A stretch of 64,000 bases of DNA from Hyphomicrobiaceae bacterium (GTDB taxonomy: Bacteria; Pseudomonadota; Alphaproteobacteria; Rhizobiales; Hyphomicrobiaceae), in the NCBI GenBank assembly GCA_021730785.1, contig JAKFWF010000024.1:62001-126000 (forward strand). The letters run 5' to 3'. The notes under the pieces were generated by a model, which ran no database searches, was not told the origin of the DNA, and was given only the letters and a program-made list of their open reading frames with translations. Made by a program: the position numbers and the translations under genes. Positions 56,615-64,000 of this stretch are shown here, piece by piece. The number at the start of each line of letters is the position of its first letter. Positions within the stretch are counted from its first letter, which is position 1.

Positions 56615-58930
56615 ATGGGCGAACGGCACGCGATCATGCAGACGCGACGCGGAGATGAACCGCGCACCTCGTCGACCGAGCCGGCGCTGCGTGTCATCAC
56701 GCGGCGCTTGCGCGAGATCATGGCCGCGTCCGGCGACGGCCAATCGCGCCTCGACCAGATCGTGCGACAGATCTCGGGTCTCATGGTCGCCGAGGTATGT
56801 TCGATCTACCTGAAGCGGCAGGACGGCTCGCTCGAGTTGTTCGCGACCGAGGGCTTGAACGCAAGTGCGGTCTACACCACGCGCATGAAGCGCGGCGAGG
56901 GTCTTGTCGGGCGCTGCGCCGAACTTGCCATCCCGATCAACGAGCCCGACGCGCAGAACCATCCGGCTTTCTCCTACCGGCCCGAGACCGGCGAGGAGAT
57001 CTACCATTCCCTGCTGGCCGTGCCGGTCGTGCGCGGCGGCACGGTCTATGGCGTGGTGGTGGTGCAAAACCGCACCCTGCGTGTCTACAGCGACGAAGAC
57101 GTTGAGGTGCTGCAAACGACGGCCATGGTGGTCGCCGAGCAGATCGTTTCCGGTGCCGTGGCCGGTGCCGGGTCCGCCCTCGACCTTGGTCGTGCCCAGT
57201 CGGCCGCAATCAAGGGTGAGCCGATCTCGGAAGGCATCGCGCTCGGTCACATCGTGCTGCACGAGCCGCGCGTCGTTGTGACCAAACTGCTCGCCGACGA
57301 TCCGGCTGCGGAGGTGTTGCGGCTCGATGCGGCGGTCGCCAAACTGCGGGCGAGCCTGGACGAGATGCTCGGCCAGGAAACGCTGGCGAAGGCGGGTGCG
57401 CATCGCGACGTGCTCGAAGCCTACCGCATGTTCGCCAACGACAAGGGCTGGCTGCGCCGTATGCGCGAGGCGGTCAAGGAGGGGCTGACCGCCGAAGCGG
57501 CGGTCGAGCGCGTGCTGAACTCGACGCGCTCGCGCATGTTGCGGCAGAACGATCCCTACTGGCGCGAACGGCTGCGCGATCTCGATGACCTCTCGGATCG
57601 CCTGCTGCGCATCCTGGCCGGACGCGAGAATGCTTCGCGCGAGAGTTTGGAACTGCCGATCGACACCATTCTCGTCGCGCGAAACATGGGGCCGGCCGAA
57701 TTGCTCGACTACGACCGTTCGCGCCTGCGCGCGCTCGTGATCGAGGACGGCAGCGGGCAGAGCCACGTGGCGATTGTGGCGAAGGCGCTGGGACTGGCCG
57801 CGGTCGGCAACGTGAAGGGGCTGATCGAACGGGTCTCGACGGGGGACGCGGCCATCATCGATGCGGAAACCGGTGAAATCCACCTGCGGCCGCCGGCCGA
57901 GATGGTTGCGGCCTATGCCGACAAGGCGCGCTTCCGGGCACGGCGCCAGCAGCAGTATCGATCGCTGCGCGACCTGCCGGCCGTCACCAAGGACGGGATT
58001 GCGATCGACATGCGGATCAATGCCGGACTGCTGGTCGACATGCCGCATCTGGCAGAATCGGGCGCGGCCGGCATCGGGCTGTTTCGCACCGAACTGCAAT
58101 TCATGGTCTCCGATACCTTTCCGCGCCTCGAACGGCAGACGCTGACCTATCGCCAGATCCTGGAGGAGGCGGGAGACAAGCCCGTCGTATTCCGCGCGCT
58201 CGATATCGGCGGCGACAAGACGCTGCCCTATTTGCGCCAGCCGAAAGAAGAAAATCCGGCAATGGGCTGGCGGGCGATCCGCATGTCGCTCGACCGGCCG
58301 GCCCTGTTCCGCACCCAGGTGCGCGCGCTGCTGCGGGCGGCGGGCGGGCGCACGCTGAGCGTGATGGTGCCGATGATCTCCTCCGTCGCCGAGATCGACG
58401 CCGCCCGCGCGTTGATCGAACGGGAACAGGCGATCATGCGTCAGCGCGGGGGCTGGCCACCGCCGACGGCGGTGCGGATCGGCGCCATGGTGGAGGTACC
58501 GAGCATTCTGTTCGAGATCGACGCGCTGATGGCCAGGGTTGATTTCGTGTCGGTTGGCAGCAACGATCTGATGCAGTTCCTGTTCGCGGCCGACCGCGGC
58601 AACGCGCGGGTCTCGAACCGCTACGACAGTCTTTCGGTGCCAGCTTTGGTCGCCTTGAAGCAGATCGCCGAAGCCGGTCGGCGCAGCAACACGCCGGTGA
58701 CGCTGTGCGGCGAACTCGCCGGGCGCACCTTGTCGGCGATGGCGTTGCTCGGCATCGGCTACCGCTCGATCTCGATGTCGCCAGCCGCGATCGGCCCGGT
58801 CAAGGCCATGGTCCGCTCGCTCGATTGCGCGCGGCTGACCGAGCGCATGAACGAGTGGCTCGGCACTCGCACGGGCAGTCTGCGTGAAGATCTGCACCGC
58901 TTTGCCGAAGGCGACAGCATCGAATTGTAG
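56615..58930 (+). CDS. ptsP: Phosphoenolpyruvate-protein phosphotransferase PtsP (EI-Ntr)
   Basis: 771 residues. An N-terminal GAF domain (about 45-180; VAEVCSIYLKRQDGSLELF) precedes the EI N-terminal and swivel domains with the phospho-His loop GQSHVAIVAKALG (His384). The PEP-binding barrel has GIGLFRTELQFM, ALDIGGDKTLPYL, FVSVGSNDLMQF and TLCGELAG near the C-terminal Cys. It phosphorylates NPr in the nitrogen PTS and links nitrogen status to potassium and other controls. Start at 56615; ATG 56636 is an alternative. Confidence 0.95.
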   Translation: MGERHAIMQTRRGDEPRTSSTEPALRVITRRLREIMAASGDGQSRLDQIVRQISGLMVAEVCSIYLKRQDGSLELFATEGLNASAVYTTRMKRGEGLVGRCAELAIPINEPDAQNHPAFSYRPETGEEIYHSLLAVPVVRGGTVYGVVVVQNRTLRVYSDEDVEVLQTTAMVVAEQIVSGAVAGAGSALDLGRAQSAAIKGEPISEGIALGHIVLHEPRVVVTKLLADDPAAEVLRLDAAVAKLRASLDEMLGQETLAKAGAHRDVLEAYRMFANDKGWLRRMREAVKEGLTAEAAVERVLNSTRSRMLRQNDPYWRERLRDLDDLSDRLLRILAGRENASRESLELPIDTILVARNMGPAELLDYDRSRLRALVIEDGSGQSHVAIVAKALGLAAVGNVKGLIERVSTGDAAIIDAETGEIHLRPPAEMVAAYADKARFRARRQQQYRSLRDLPAVTKDGIAIDMRINAGLLVDMPHLAESGAAGIGLFRTELQFMVSDTFPRLERQTLTYRQILEEAGDKPVVFRALDIGGDKTLPYLRQPKEENPAMGWRAIRMSLDRPALFRTQVRALLRAAGGRTLSVMVPMISSVAEIDAARALIEREQAIMRQRGGWPPPTAVRIGAMVEVPSILFEIDALMARVDFVSVGSNDLMQFLFAADRGNARVSNRYDSLSVPALVALKQIAEAGRRSNTPVTLCGELAGRTLSAMALLGIGYRSISMSPAAIGPVKAMVRSLDCARLTERMNEWLGTRTGSLREDLHRFAEGDSIEL

Positions 58931-59032
58931 GTTGGATTAGACCAGCCCTCTTGCTGGTCGTAACCCAACATCCCAAAGGTGGCGGTCAAAGTTGTTGGGT
59001 TACGGCGCGAAAGGGCCCCTAGCCCAACCTAC
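58927..59032. repeat. Nested inverted repeats (REP-like) between ptsP and prfA
   Basis: Outer arms 58927-58940 and 59019-59032 match at 12 of 14 positions (GTAGGTTGG core). Inner perfect 11-base arms lie at 58960-58970 and 58993-59003 (GTAACCCAACA). Another 7-bp hairpin (58940-58946/58953-58959) sits inside. The left edge overlaps the ptsP stop codon (TAG at 58928-58930). This GTAGGTTGG-type inverted repeat resembles palindromic repeats dispersed in bacterial genomes; other copies cannot be checked here. Confidence 0.72.
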
Positions 59033-59065
59033 GGACCACGACATCGTTTTTTGGATTGACCACCC

Positions 59066-60151
59066 ATGATCACCGTTCCGCCAGAAAAACTCGACCGTCT
59101 CGTGCAGCGCTGGGAGGCGCTGCAGGGCGAACTGTCGAGCGGGCTGGCGCAGGCCACATTCGTTAAACTGTCGAAGGAGTTCGCCGAACTCGGTCCCGTG
59201 GTCGAGGCGATCCGGGCCTTGCGCCGCGCCGAGCACGAGGCGGCCGATCTTGTGGCCCTTGTCGTCGACAAGTCGGCGGACGCCGAGATGGCAGCCCTCG
59301 CCCGCGAAGAATTCGAGGCGATCAAGCCGCGCATCGCGCAACTCGGCCACGCGGTGACCCTGATGCTGCTGCCGAAGGATGCGGCGGACGAGAAGAGTGC
59401 CATTCTCGAAGTACGCGCCGGCACCGGCGGCGACGAGGCGGCGTTGTTCGCGGCTGACTTGTTCCGCATGTATACGCGTTACGCCGAGGCCAAGGGCTGG
59501 AGGGTCGAGGTGATCTCAATGTCGGAAAGCGACCTCGGCGGCTACAAGGAGGTGATCGCGTCCATCACGGGACGCGGCGTGTTCGCGCGGCTGAAGTACG
59601 AATCGGGCGTGCACCGCGTGCAGCGTGTGCCGGCGACCGAGGCGAGCGGGCGCATCCACACGTCGGCTGCGACCGTCGCCGTGCTGCCCGAGGCCGAGGA
59701 GGTCGATATCGAGATCCGCACCGAAGACATCCGCATCGATACCATGCGGGCGTCCGGCGCCGGTGGGCAACACGTCAACAAGACGGACTCGGCCGTGCGC
59801 TTGACCCACATCCCTTCCGGCATCGTCATCGTCTCGATGGAAAAATCACAGCACCAGAACCGCAAGCTCGTAATGCAGGTGCTGCGCTCGAAACTCTATG
59901 AGGCCGAGCGCGAGCGCCTCGCCAACGAGCGCTCGAGCGCGCGCAAGGACCAGGTCGGCTCTGGCGACCGCTCGCAGCGCATCCGCACCTACAACTTCGG
60001 CCAGGGCCGCGTCACCGACCATCGCATCAACATGACCTTGCACAAGCTCGACGCGATGATGGAAGGGGCGGTTCTCGATGAGCTGGTCGATGCTTTGACG
60101 TCGGATGCCCAGGCGAGCCAGCTCGCCGACATGGCGCGAGCGGGGGCATGA
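59066..60151 (+). CDS. prfA: Peptide chain release factor 1
   Basis: 361 residues. It has the codon-recognition region and the catalytic GGQ motif ([19 protein letters not shown]), preceded by the P-A-T tripeptide ([16 protein letters not shown]). It reads UAA and UAG. Its stop overlaps prmC's start (60148), matching the partnership in which PrmC methylates the GGQ glutamine. Confidence 0.96.
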   Translation: MITVPPEKLDRLVQRWEALQGELSSGLAQATFVKLSKEFAELGPVVEAIRALRRAEHEAADLVALVVDKSADAEMAALAREEFEAIKPRIAQLGHAVTLMLLPKDAADEKSAILEVRAGTGGDEAALFAADLFRMYTRYAEAKGWRVEVISMSESDLGGYKEVIASITGRGVFARLKYESGVHRVQRVPATEASGRIHTSAATVAVLPEAEEVDIEIRTEDIRIDTMRASGAGGQHVNKTDSAVRLTHIPSGIVIVSMEKSQHQNRKLVMQVLRSKLYEAERERLANERSSARKDQVGSGDRSQRIRTYNFGQGRVTDHRINMTLHKLDAMMEGAVLDELVDALTSDAQASQLADMARAGA

Positions 60152-61095
60152 GCCGCGGGCAGACGTTCGCCTTCGATTCCAGCGTGTCGTGGGCCGGTGC
60201 GCGCACGGCAATGGCGCACATGTTCGCCGAGGCCGGGATCACCACGCCGGACCTCGATGCGCGCCTTTTGCTGTGCTGGGTGCTCGACGTGGATGCGGCA
60301 ATGCTCATTGCCCACCGCGAGCGACCGTTGGGGGCCAAGGCCGCAGCCTTGACGACTGCAGCCAATCGCCGGCTCGCTCGCGAGCCAGTGTCGCGCATTC
60401 TCGGCGTGCGGGATTTCTACGGCCGGACGTTTCAGATTTCGCCAGCGACGCTCGACCCACGGCCGGACACGGAAACCCTGATCGACGCGGCACGCGACTA
60501 CGTGAAGCGCCACCAACCGACGCTGCCGTTGCGCATCCTCGACATCGGCACCGGCACCGGCTGCCTGCTGATCACGCTGCTGGTCGAGCTGCCGCAGGCG
60601 ACCGGTCTTGGTACTGATGTGTCGCCAGCGGCCTTGGCACTTGCCGCCGCCAACGCTGCCCGCCTCGGCGTTTCATCGCGAGCGCAGTGGAAACTTGCCG
60701 ACGCCCTGGACGGCGTCGACGGCACGTTCGACCTGATTGTGACAAATCCGCCGTACATTCCAAGCGGCGTCATCCCTGGCTTGGAGCCAGAGGTGCGCCT
60801 GTTCGATCCGCTGGCAGCCCTCGATGGCGGCGCCGACGGCATGGCGATCTATCGATCCATCGTTGCTGGTATTTCACTAGTCTTACCAGAAGGTTGCGCG
60901 TTCTTTGAAGTTGGCCACGATCAAGCGGCTGCGCTGATCACGCTGCTGGAGGCACAGGCGACGGCCCGCCAGTGGCCCACGGCCGAGCAGCGACTGGACC
61001 TCGCCGGTCATGTTCGATGTGTGATGCAAATAACACGGCGTTTCCGTGACAAGAAAATCTTATTGGAATCAGAACACAGTCAGGATAAGGTTTGA
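60148..61095 (+). CDS. prmC: Peptide chain release factor N5-glutamine methyltransferase
   Basis: 315 residues. SAM motif I is [17 protein letters not shown], the substrate-amide motif NPPY is in [11 protein letters not shown], and the N-terminal helical domain carries [17 protein letters not shown]. It methylates the Gln of the RF1/RF2 GGQ motif. It overlaps prfA by 4 bases. The C-terminal end ([12 protein letters not shown]) runs slightly past the usual length. Confidence 0.94.
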   Translation: MSRGQTFAFDSSVSWAGARTAMAHMFAEAGITTPDLDARLLLCWVLDVDAAMLIAHRERPLGAKAAALTTAANRRLAREPVSRILGVRDFYGRTFQISPATLDPRPDTETLIDAARDYVKRHQPTLPLRILDIGTGTGCLLITLLVELPQATGLGTDVSPAALALAAANAARLGVSSRAQWKLADALDGVDGTFDLIVTNPPYIPSGVIPGLEPEVRLFDPLAALDGGADGMAIYRSIVAGISLVLPEGCAFFEVGHDQAAALITLLEAQATARQWPTAEQRLDLAGHVRCVMQITRRFRDKKILLESEHSQDKV

Positions 61096-61484
61096 CCTGT
61101 CAGGAACATCGCAGTATTCGGCAGGAGCGGCACGGCCGCCCACGGAATGCGGGCCGCGGAAAACGCGGACACTTGGTCAGTGGCAAGCTTATTGGTTGCC
61201 TCGCACCGTTTTCGACCTGGAATGCCGAGCAGGACTACCGGCAAGCAGGGCGATTGATCGTCGGGATCTAGGAAAATCGAACGGCGTCAGGAAATTTTGC
61301 AAGCGACCAGATCGGGGTGGCAACGGTCATTCAGGGGTGATCGGCGCACGGTTCGGTGGGCGTGATGGCCGTCGCTGGGTTCGCGCCGAGGGCGGGTCAG
61401 GCATTGCTTTCGGGCTGGCGCGGGTGTGCGGCCTGGATTGGAATTCGCAAACATGGATAACTCGAACGTCGAGATTGGAAGCCT
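61096..61484. other. Intergenic region between prmC and the DUF4167 gene
   Basis: 389 bases with no supported gene; overlapping frames on the plus strand read as shadow sequence. It presumably holds the DUF4167 promoter and the prmC 3' end. I see no clear terminator or RNA. Confidence 0.4.
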
Positions 61485-62678
61485 ATGAGGCAGGGACAGC
61501 AGAACCGCAGGGGCCGCGGCCGTCACAACAATGGCGGTGGGCAGGGTAGCTACGGCGGGAACGGCAACAGCAGTCACAACAACAACAATAATAGTCGCAA
61601 AGGCCAAAACCCGCTCGCGCGCAGTTACGAGTCGAACGGGCCGGATGTGAAGATCCGCGGCAACCCGGCGCACATCGCCGAGAAGTACATGACACTCGCG
61701 CGGGATGCACACTCGGTCGGGGATTCCGTCCTTGCCGAATCTTACCTGCAGCATGCCGAACACTATAACCGCATCATCATGGCCTACCGCGAACAGCAGA
61801 CGGGCGGTGAGGGGCAGGTGCGCCAACGGCCGCAGCACGATAGCCAGGACGGCGGCTCGGAGCCCATGGGCGACGACGATGGCGAGGGCAATGGCGGCGG
61901 CGACGTGCAGATCCGCGGACAGGAACCGCAACCCGGCATGTTCGACAATCCCAACCAGCGCTTCGCCGAGCGGCCGTCGGATCAGCCGGTGCGCGAGGAT
62001 CGCGGCAATCGCGATGATCACCGCCAGGCCCGTGGCTACGAGGACCGCCAGCCACGCCGTCAGGATGGCAATCGCGATCACAATCGCGAGGGGGGACGGC
62101 GCGACCGCTACGAGGGCGGCAATCGCGGCTATAACGGCAACCGGGAGGACCGCCCACAGGATCGCAGTGACCGCGGCAATGACCGGCCAGAGCGGATCGA
62201 CCGTCCAGACCGACCCGAGCGCCGCGACCGGTTCGATCGTCCGCGCACTGCGGGCCAGGGCGGCTACCAGGCGCCGGAGCGGCAGGCGGGTGACGGCCAG
62301 TCCCCGGATCGCCAGTCTCAGGATCGCCAACTCCCGGAACGACAGTATGCTGAGCGCACCGCCGCCGAGCGTGGGCCGGTGGAGTTTGCACCCGTCGATG
62401 TGCGCCCGGCAATCGACGTGTCGCCACCAGCGGCCTCGGCGATGGATGTCGCCCCCGTGGCCAAGGCCGTGGTGCATGATGAGCCGCGCGAGGCGCCGGT
62501 ACCGCGTCGGCGTGGGCCGGCTGCGGATCGCTTCGCCGAAGGATCGCAAGAGCAGCCGGAATTCCTGCGGCGGCCGGTGCGCCGTCCGCGCCGCGAGACC
62601 GCTGCACCACCGGTCGATGCACCCGATGTTGCAGCCGCCGGTGAAGCGCCTGTCGGCAAGCCGGGTGATCCGCTCTGA
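61485..62678 (+). CDS. DUF4167 domain protein
   Basis: 397 residues. The conserved part is near the start: GQNPLARSYESNGPDVKIRG, then IAEKYMTLARDAHSVGDSVLAESYLQHAEHYNRI. The first 40 residues are Asn/Gly-rich (RGRGRHNNGGG) and the rest is very rich in Arg, Asp, Gln and Pro, probably disordered, which suggests RNA or polyanion binding. DUF4167 genes follow prmC in many Alphaproteobacteria; the role is unknown. Confidence 0.85.
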   Translation: MRQGQQNRRGRGRHNNGGGQGSYGGNGNSSHNNNNNSRKGQNPLARSYESNGPDVKIRGNPAHIAEKYMTLARDAHSVGDSVLAESYLQHAEHYNRIIMAYREQQTGGEGQVRQRPQHDSQDGGSEPMGDDDGEGNGGGDVQIRGQEPQPGMFDNPNQRFAERPSDQPVREDRGNRDDHRQARGYEDRQPRRQDGNRDHNREGGRRDRYEGGNRGYNGNREDRPQDRSDRGNDRPERIDRPDRPERRDRFDRPRTAGQGGYQAPERQAGDGQSPDRQSQDRQLPERQYAERTAAERGPVEFAPVDVRPAIDVSPPAASAMDVAPVAKAVVHDEPREAPVPRRRGPAADRFAEGSQEQPEFLRRPVRRPRRETAAPPVDAPDVAAAGEAPVGKPGDPL

Positions 62679-62700
62679 TCACGCGTTATCGGTCGAGGGA

Positions 62701-63471
62701 CTAAAGGACTGTCACGGCGTCACCGTTCGAGATTTTGCCGTCGGTGGCGATCTTGGCGTAGATGCCGACGTCGGTGTGGCCCCAGGTGCGCTGCAGCAGT
62801 GCGGGAATTGCCATGTCGCGCGCCGCTGTGGCGGGATCGACGTTGGTTGCTTCACAGCGCTGGGTGCGCTTGAACACAGTCAGCTTGGCGCCACCGATGC
62901 TCAGATCCTGGTCGAGCCACTTGAACTCACTCCACGGCTCTACCCCGTCGAAATAGACATTGGCGCGGAATCGCAGCGGGTCGATTGGACGCCCGGCCAC
63001 CCGCGCCAGGTCGCGCACGGTGGCGAGATTGATAAGATGCAGGCACTTCACCGGCACGTCGGAGAAGCTATGCCCTTGCGCTGCCACCACGCGGGGCGCG
63101 CCGCGCAAACTGTCCTTCATGTAGGCCGCCATGAATTGCTCGATCATAGAGCAGCCGAGTTTTGCGCGTAAATCGCCGCGTGCGACCTGCTTGCCCGCGC
63201 GCAGAATGGTCAAAGTGTGCGTCGCATCATCGAAACGGCACTCGAGCGAAGCCAGGCGCTCGTCGCGCATCAGCATCAGAAAGCTGACTTTCGGCAGATG
63301 CCGCGGCTTTTGCGGATCGAATCGTCCCGGCCCGTTCTCGATGGCGTAGGCTCGGTCGAACGGCACCGTTTCGCCGGCGGTCAGCATCACGCGGGACAGT
63401 GCTTCTGGCGACAATCCCTTGACCGGGTACCGATAGAGGCTGTGCACGTGCGGCAGGACGGGATCGGTCAT
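62701..63471 (-). CDS. MOSC domain-containing protein
   Basis: 256 residues, the MOSC N-terminal beta-barrel (LYRYPVKGLSPEALSRVML) followed by the MOSC domain with the key cysteine in KRTQRCEATNVDPAT. MOSC proteins bind the molybdenum cofactor or transfer sulfur (for example mARC, YcbX). It should handle Moco-linked reduction or sulfur transfer. It is convergent with the DUF4167 gene. Confidence 0.85.
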   Translation of the reverse strand: MTDPVLPHVHSLYRYPVKGLSPEALSRVMLTAGETVPFDRAYAIENGPGRFDPQKPRHLPKVSFLMLMRDERLASLECRFDDATHTLTILRAGKQVARGDLRAKLGCSMIEQFMAAYMKDSLRGAPRVVAAQGHSFSDVPVKCLHLINLATVRDLARVAGRPIDPLRFRANVYFDGVEPWSEFKWLDQDLSIGGAKLTVFKRTQRCEATNVDPATAARDMAIPALLQRTWGHTDVGIYAKIATDGKISNGDAVTVL

Positions 63472-63889
63472 GGCGAACTCCTCATGCGGCGGTTATCCGC
63501 TGCGGGTTGGACGTCACAGTGCGTCGAGCGCAAGCCGCAAGCAAGCGGCCGGACACAGCACCAACCTGCCGTTGCCCGCATTCGATTGCGAGGGCGTGGG
63601 AATAACAGTTGATACCGCCCTCACGGCACCAGGCGGGCAGTCGGGCGCATCAAGCTGTTTTCTGCCAATTTCAGATTTATGTGTGGCCTGAGAGCATCGA
63701 TCGTGACGCAGCCGTGCCTTCCCATCTCGCGGCTCATTGATTATGGTCGTTGGGATTGTGCCGATCACCTATGCAATCGTCCGGGAAGGCAGGCAGCGGG
63801 AAACTCCCGCTCGTGCTTCTGCGTCCTGAGCGTAATGGGTATCGCGTCGTGGCATGGGGCGGGTGTCGTCCGGGAGTGGGAATGTGGCG
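63472..63889. other. Intergenic region before the OmpA-like gene
   Basis: 418 bases without a supported gene. GGGA lies about 10 bases before the next gene's ATG; otherwise there is no clear site. Confidence 0.4.
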
Positions 63890-64000
63890 ATGAAGTGCAA
63901 TCCAATTCGTTGGTTGTGGGGACTTGTGCCATTGCTCGCGCTCGGCGGTCTGATGCAGCTGAGCGGCGGTTTCACCAGGATCGAATCCGAACTGCAGCGC
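63890..64000 (+). CDS. N-terminus of an OmpA/BON-like protein (3' cut by window)
   Basis: 37 codons to the window end. MKCNPIRWLWGLVPLLALGG begins a membrane anchor (one helix) with a following ELQR that suits the alphaproteobacterial family 'MKCNPWRWLWGLIPL...' with BON and OmpA domains. The rest is outside the window. Its end fragment type matches the OmpA C-terminus at position 2, but they are at opposite ends and need not be the same gene. Confidence 0.6.
   Translation, partial: MKCNPIRWLWGLVPLLALGGLMQLSGGFTRIESELQR

Overview
The window reads as chromosomal DNA of a high-GC alphaproteobacterium, most likely in or near the Hyphomicrobiales (Rhizobiales). Support comes from the lysC-ptsP-prfA-prmC-DUF4167 gene order, a membrane-bound ferritin gene (mbfA) with a perfect Irr-type ICE palindrome in front of it, a DnaG primase whose zinc-ribbon cysteines are mostly lost, small DUF1467, DUF2798 and HlyU family genes, and OmpA/BON-type protein fragments at both window ends. 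Species cannot be named from the sequence alone.

Layout. 1-8411: the end of an OmpA gene, an exported protein, a LysE exporter, an SGNH hydrolase, and a minus-strand cluster yajC-secD-secF followed by two genes homologous to mitochondrial complex I assembly factors (NDUFAF3-like and NDUFAF6-like). 8740-11848: nuoE and nuoF, separated by a small toxin-antitoxin pair whose toxin is broken. 12197-17442: a type-I-secreted serralysin-like protease, rarA, an exported protein of unknown role and a tRNA-Arg(TCT). 17482-21462: a tightly overlapping four-gene operon of three glycosyltransferase-type proteins and a radical SAM/SPASM enzyme. 21803-23332: a cytochrome b plus Tat-exported molybdenum oxidoreductase pair. 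23329-32673: a likely selenium-assimilation cluster (methyltransferase, PhnD/C/E-like transporter, NADH-dehydrogenase-like/SelD fusion, DoxD-like membrane protein, nucleoside phosphorylase, and a divergent radical SAM/SPASM gene). 32718-45382: housekeeping genes uvrB, dnaG, rpoD, clpS, clpA and small genes. 45535-46532: the ICE box and mbfA.

46729-50298 is the most remarkable region: a complete diversity-generating retroelement (DGR). It has a target gene encoding TIR, a transmembrane segment, a coiled coil and a C-terminal FGE-sulfatase/C-type-lectin-like domain; a variable repeat (VR) at the very 3' end of that gene; a hairpin just downstream; an Avd accessory gene; a DGR-type reverse transcriptase; and a template repeat (TR). 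VR and TR align without gaps. Over the 117-nt core every one of the 10 differences lies at a TR adenine, and the changes fall in 9 target codons, mostly AAC/AAT. The TR lies inside the 3' end of the RT frame, and the cassette is bracketed by two copies of a 27-nt repeat. This suggests a TIR-type (possibly NAD-consuming) signalling or immune protein whose recognition surface is diversified by mutagenic retrohoming.

50583-64000: a MATE exporter, a WbpM/PglF-type polysaccharide dehydratase, ubiG, lysC, ptsP, a nested REP-like inverted repeat, prfA, prmC, a DUF4167 gene, a MOSC-domain protein, and the start of an OmpA/BON-like gene cut by the window edge.
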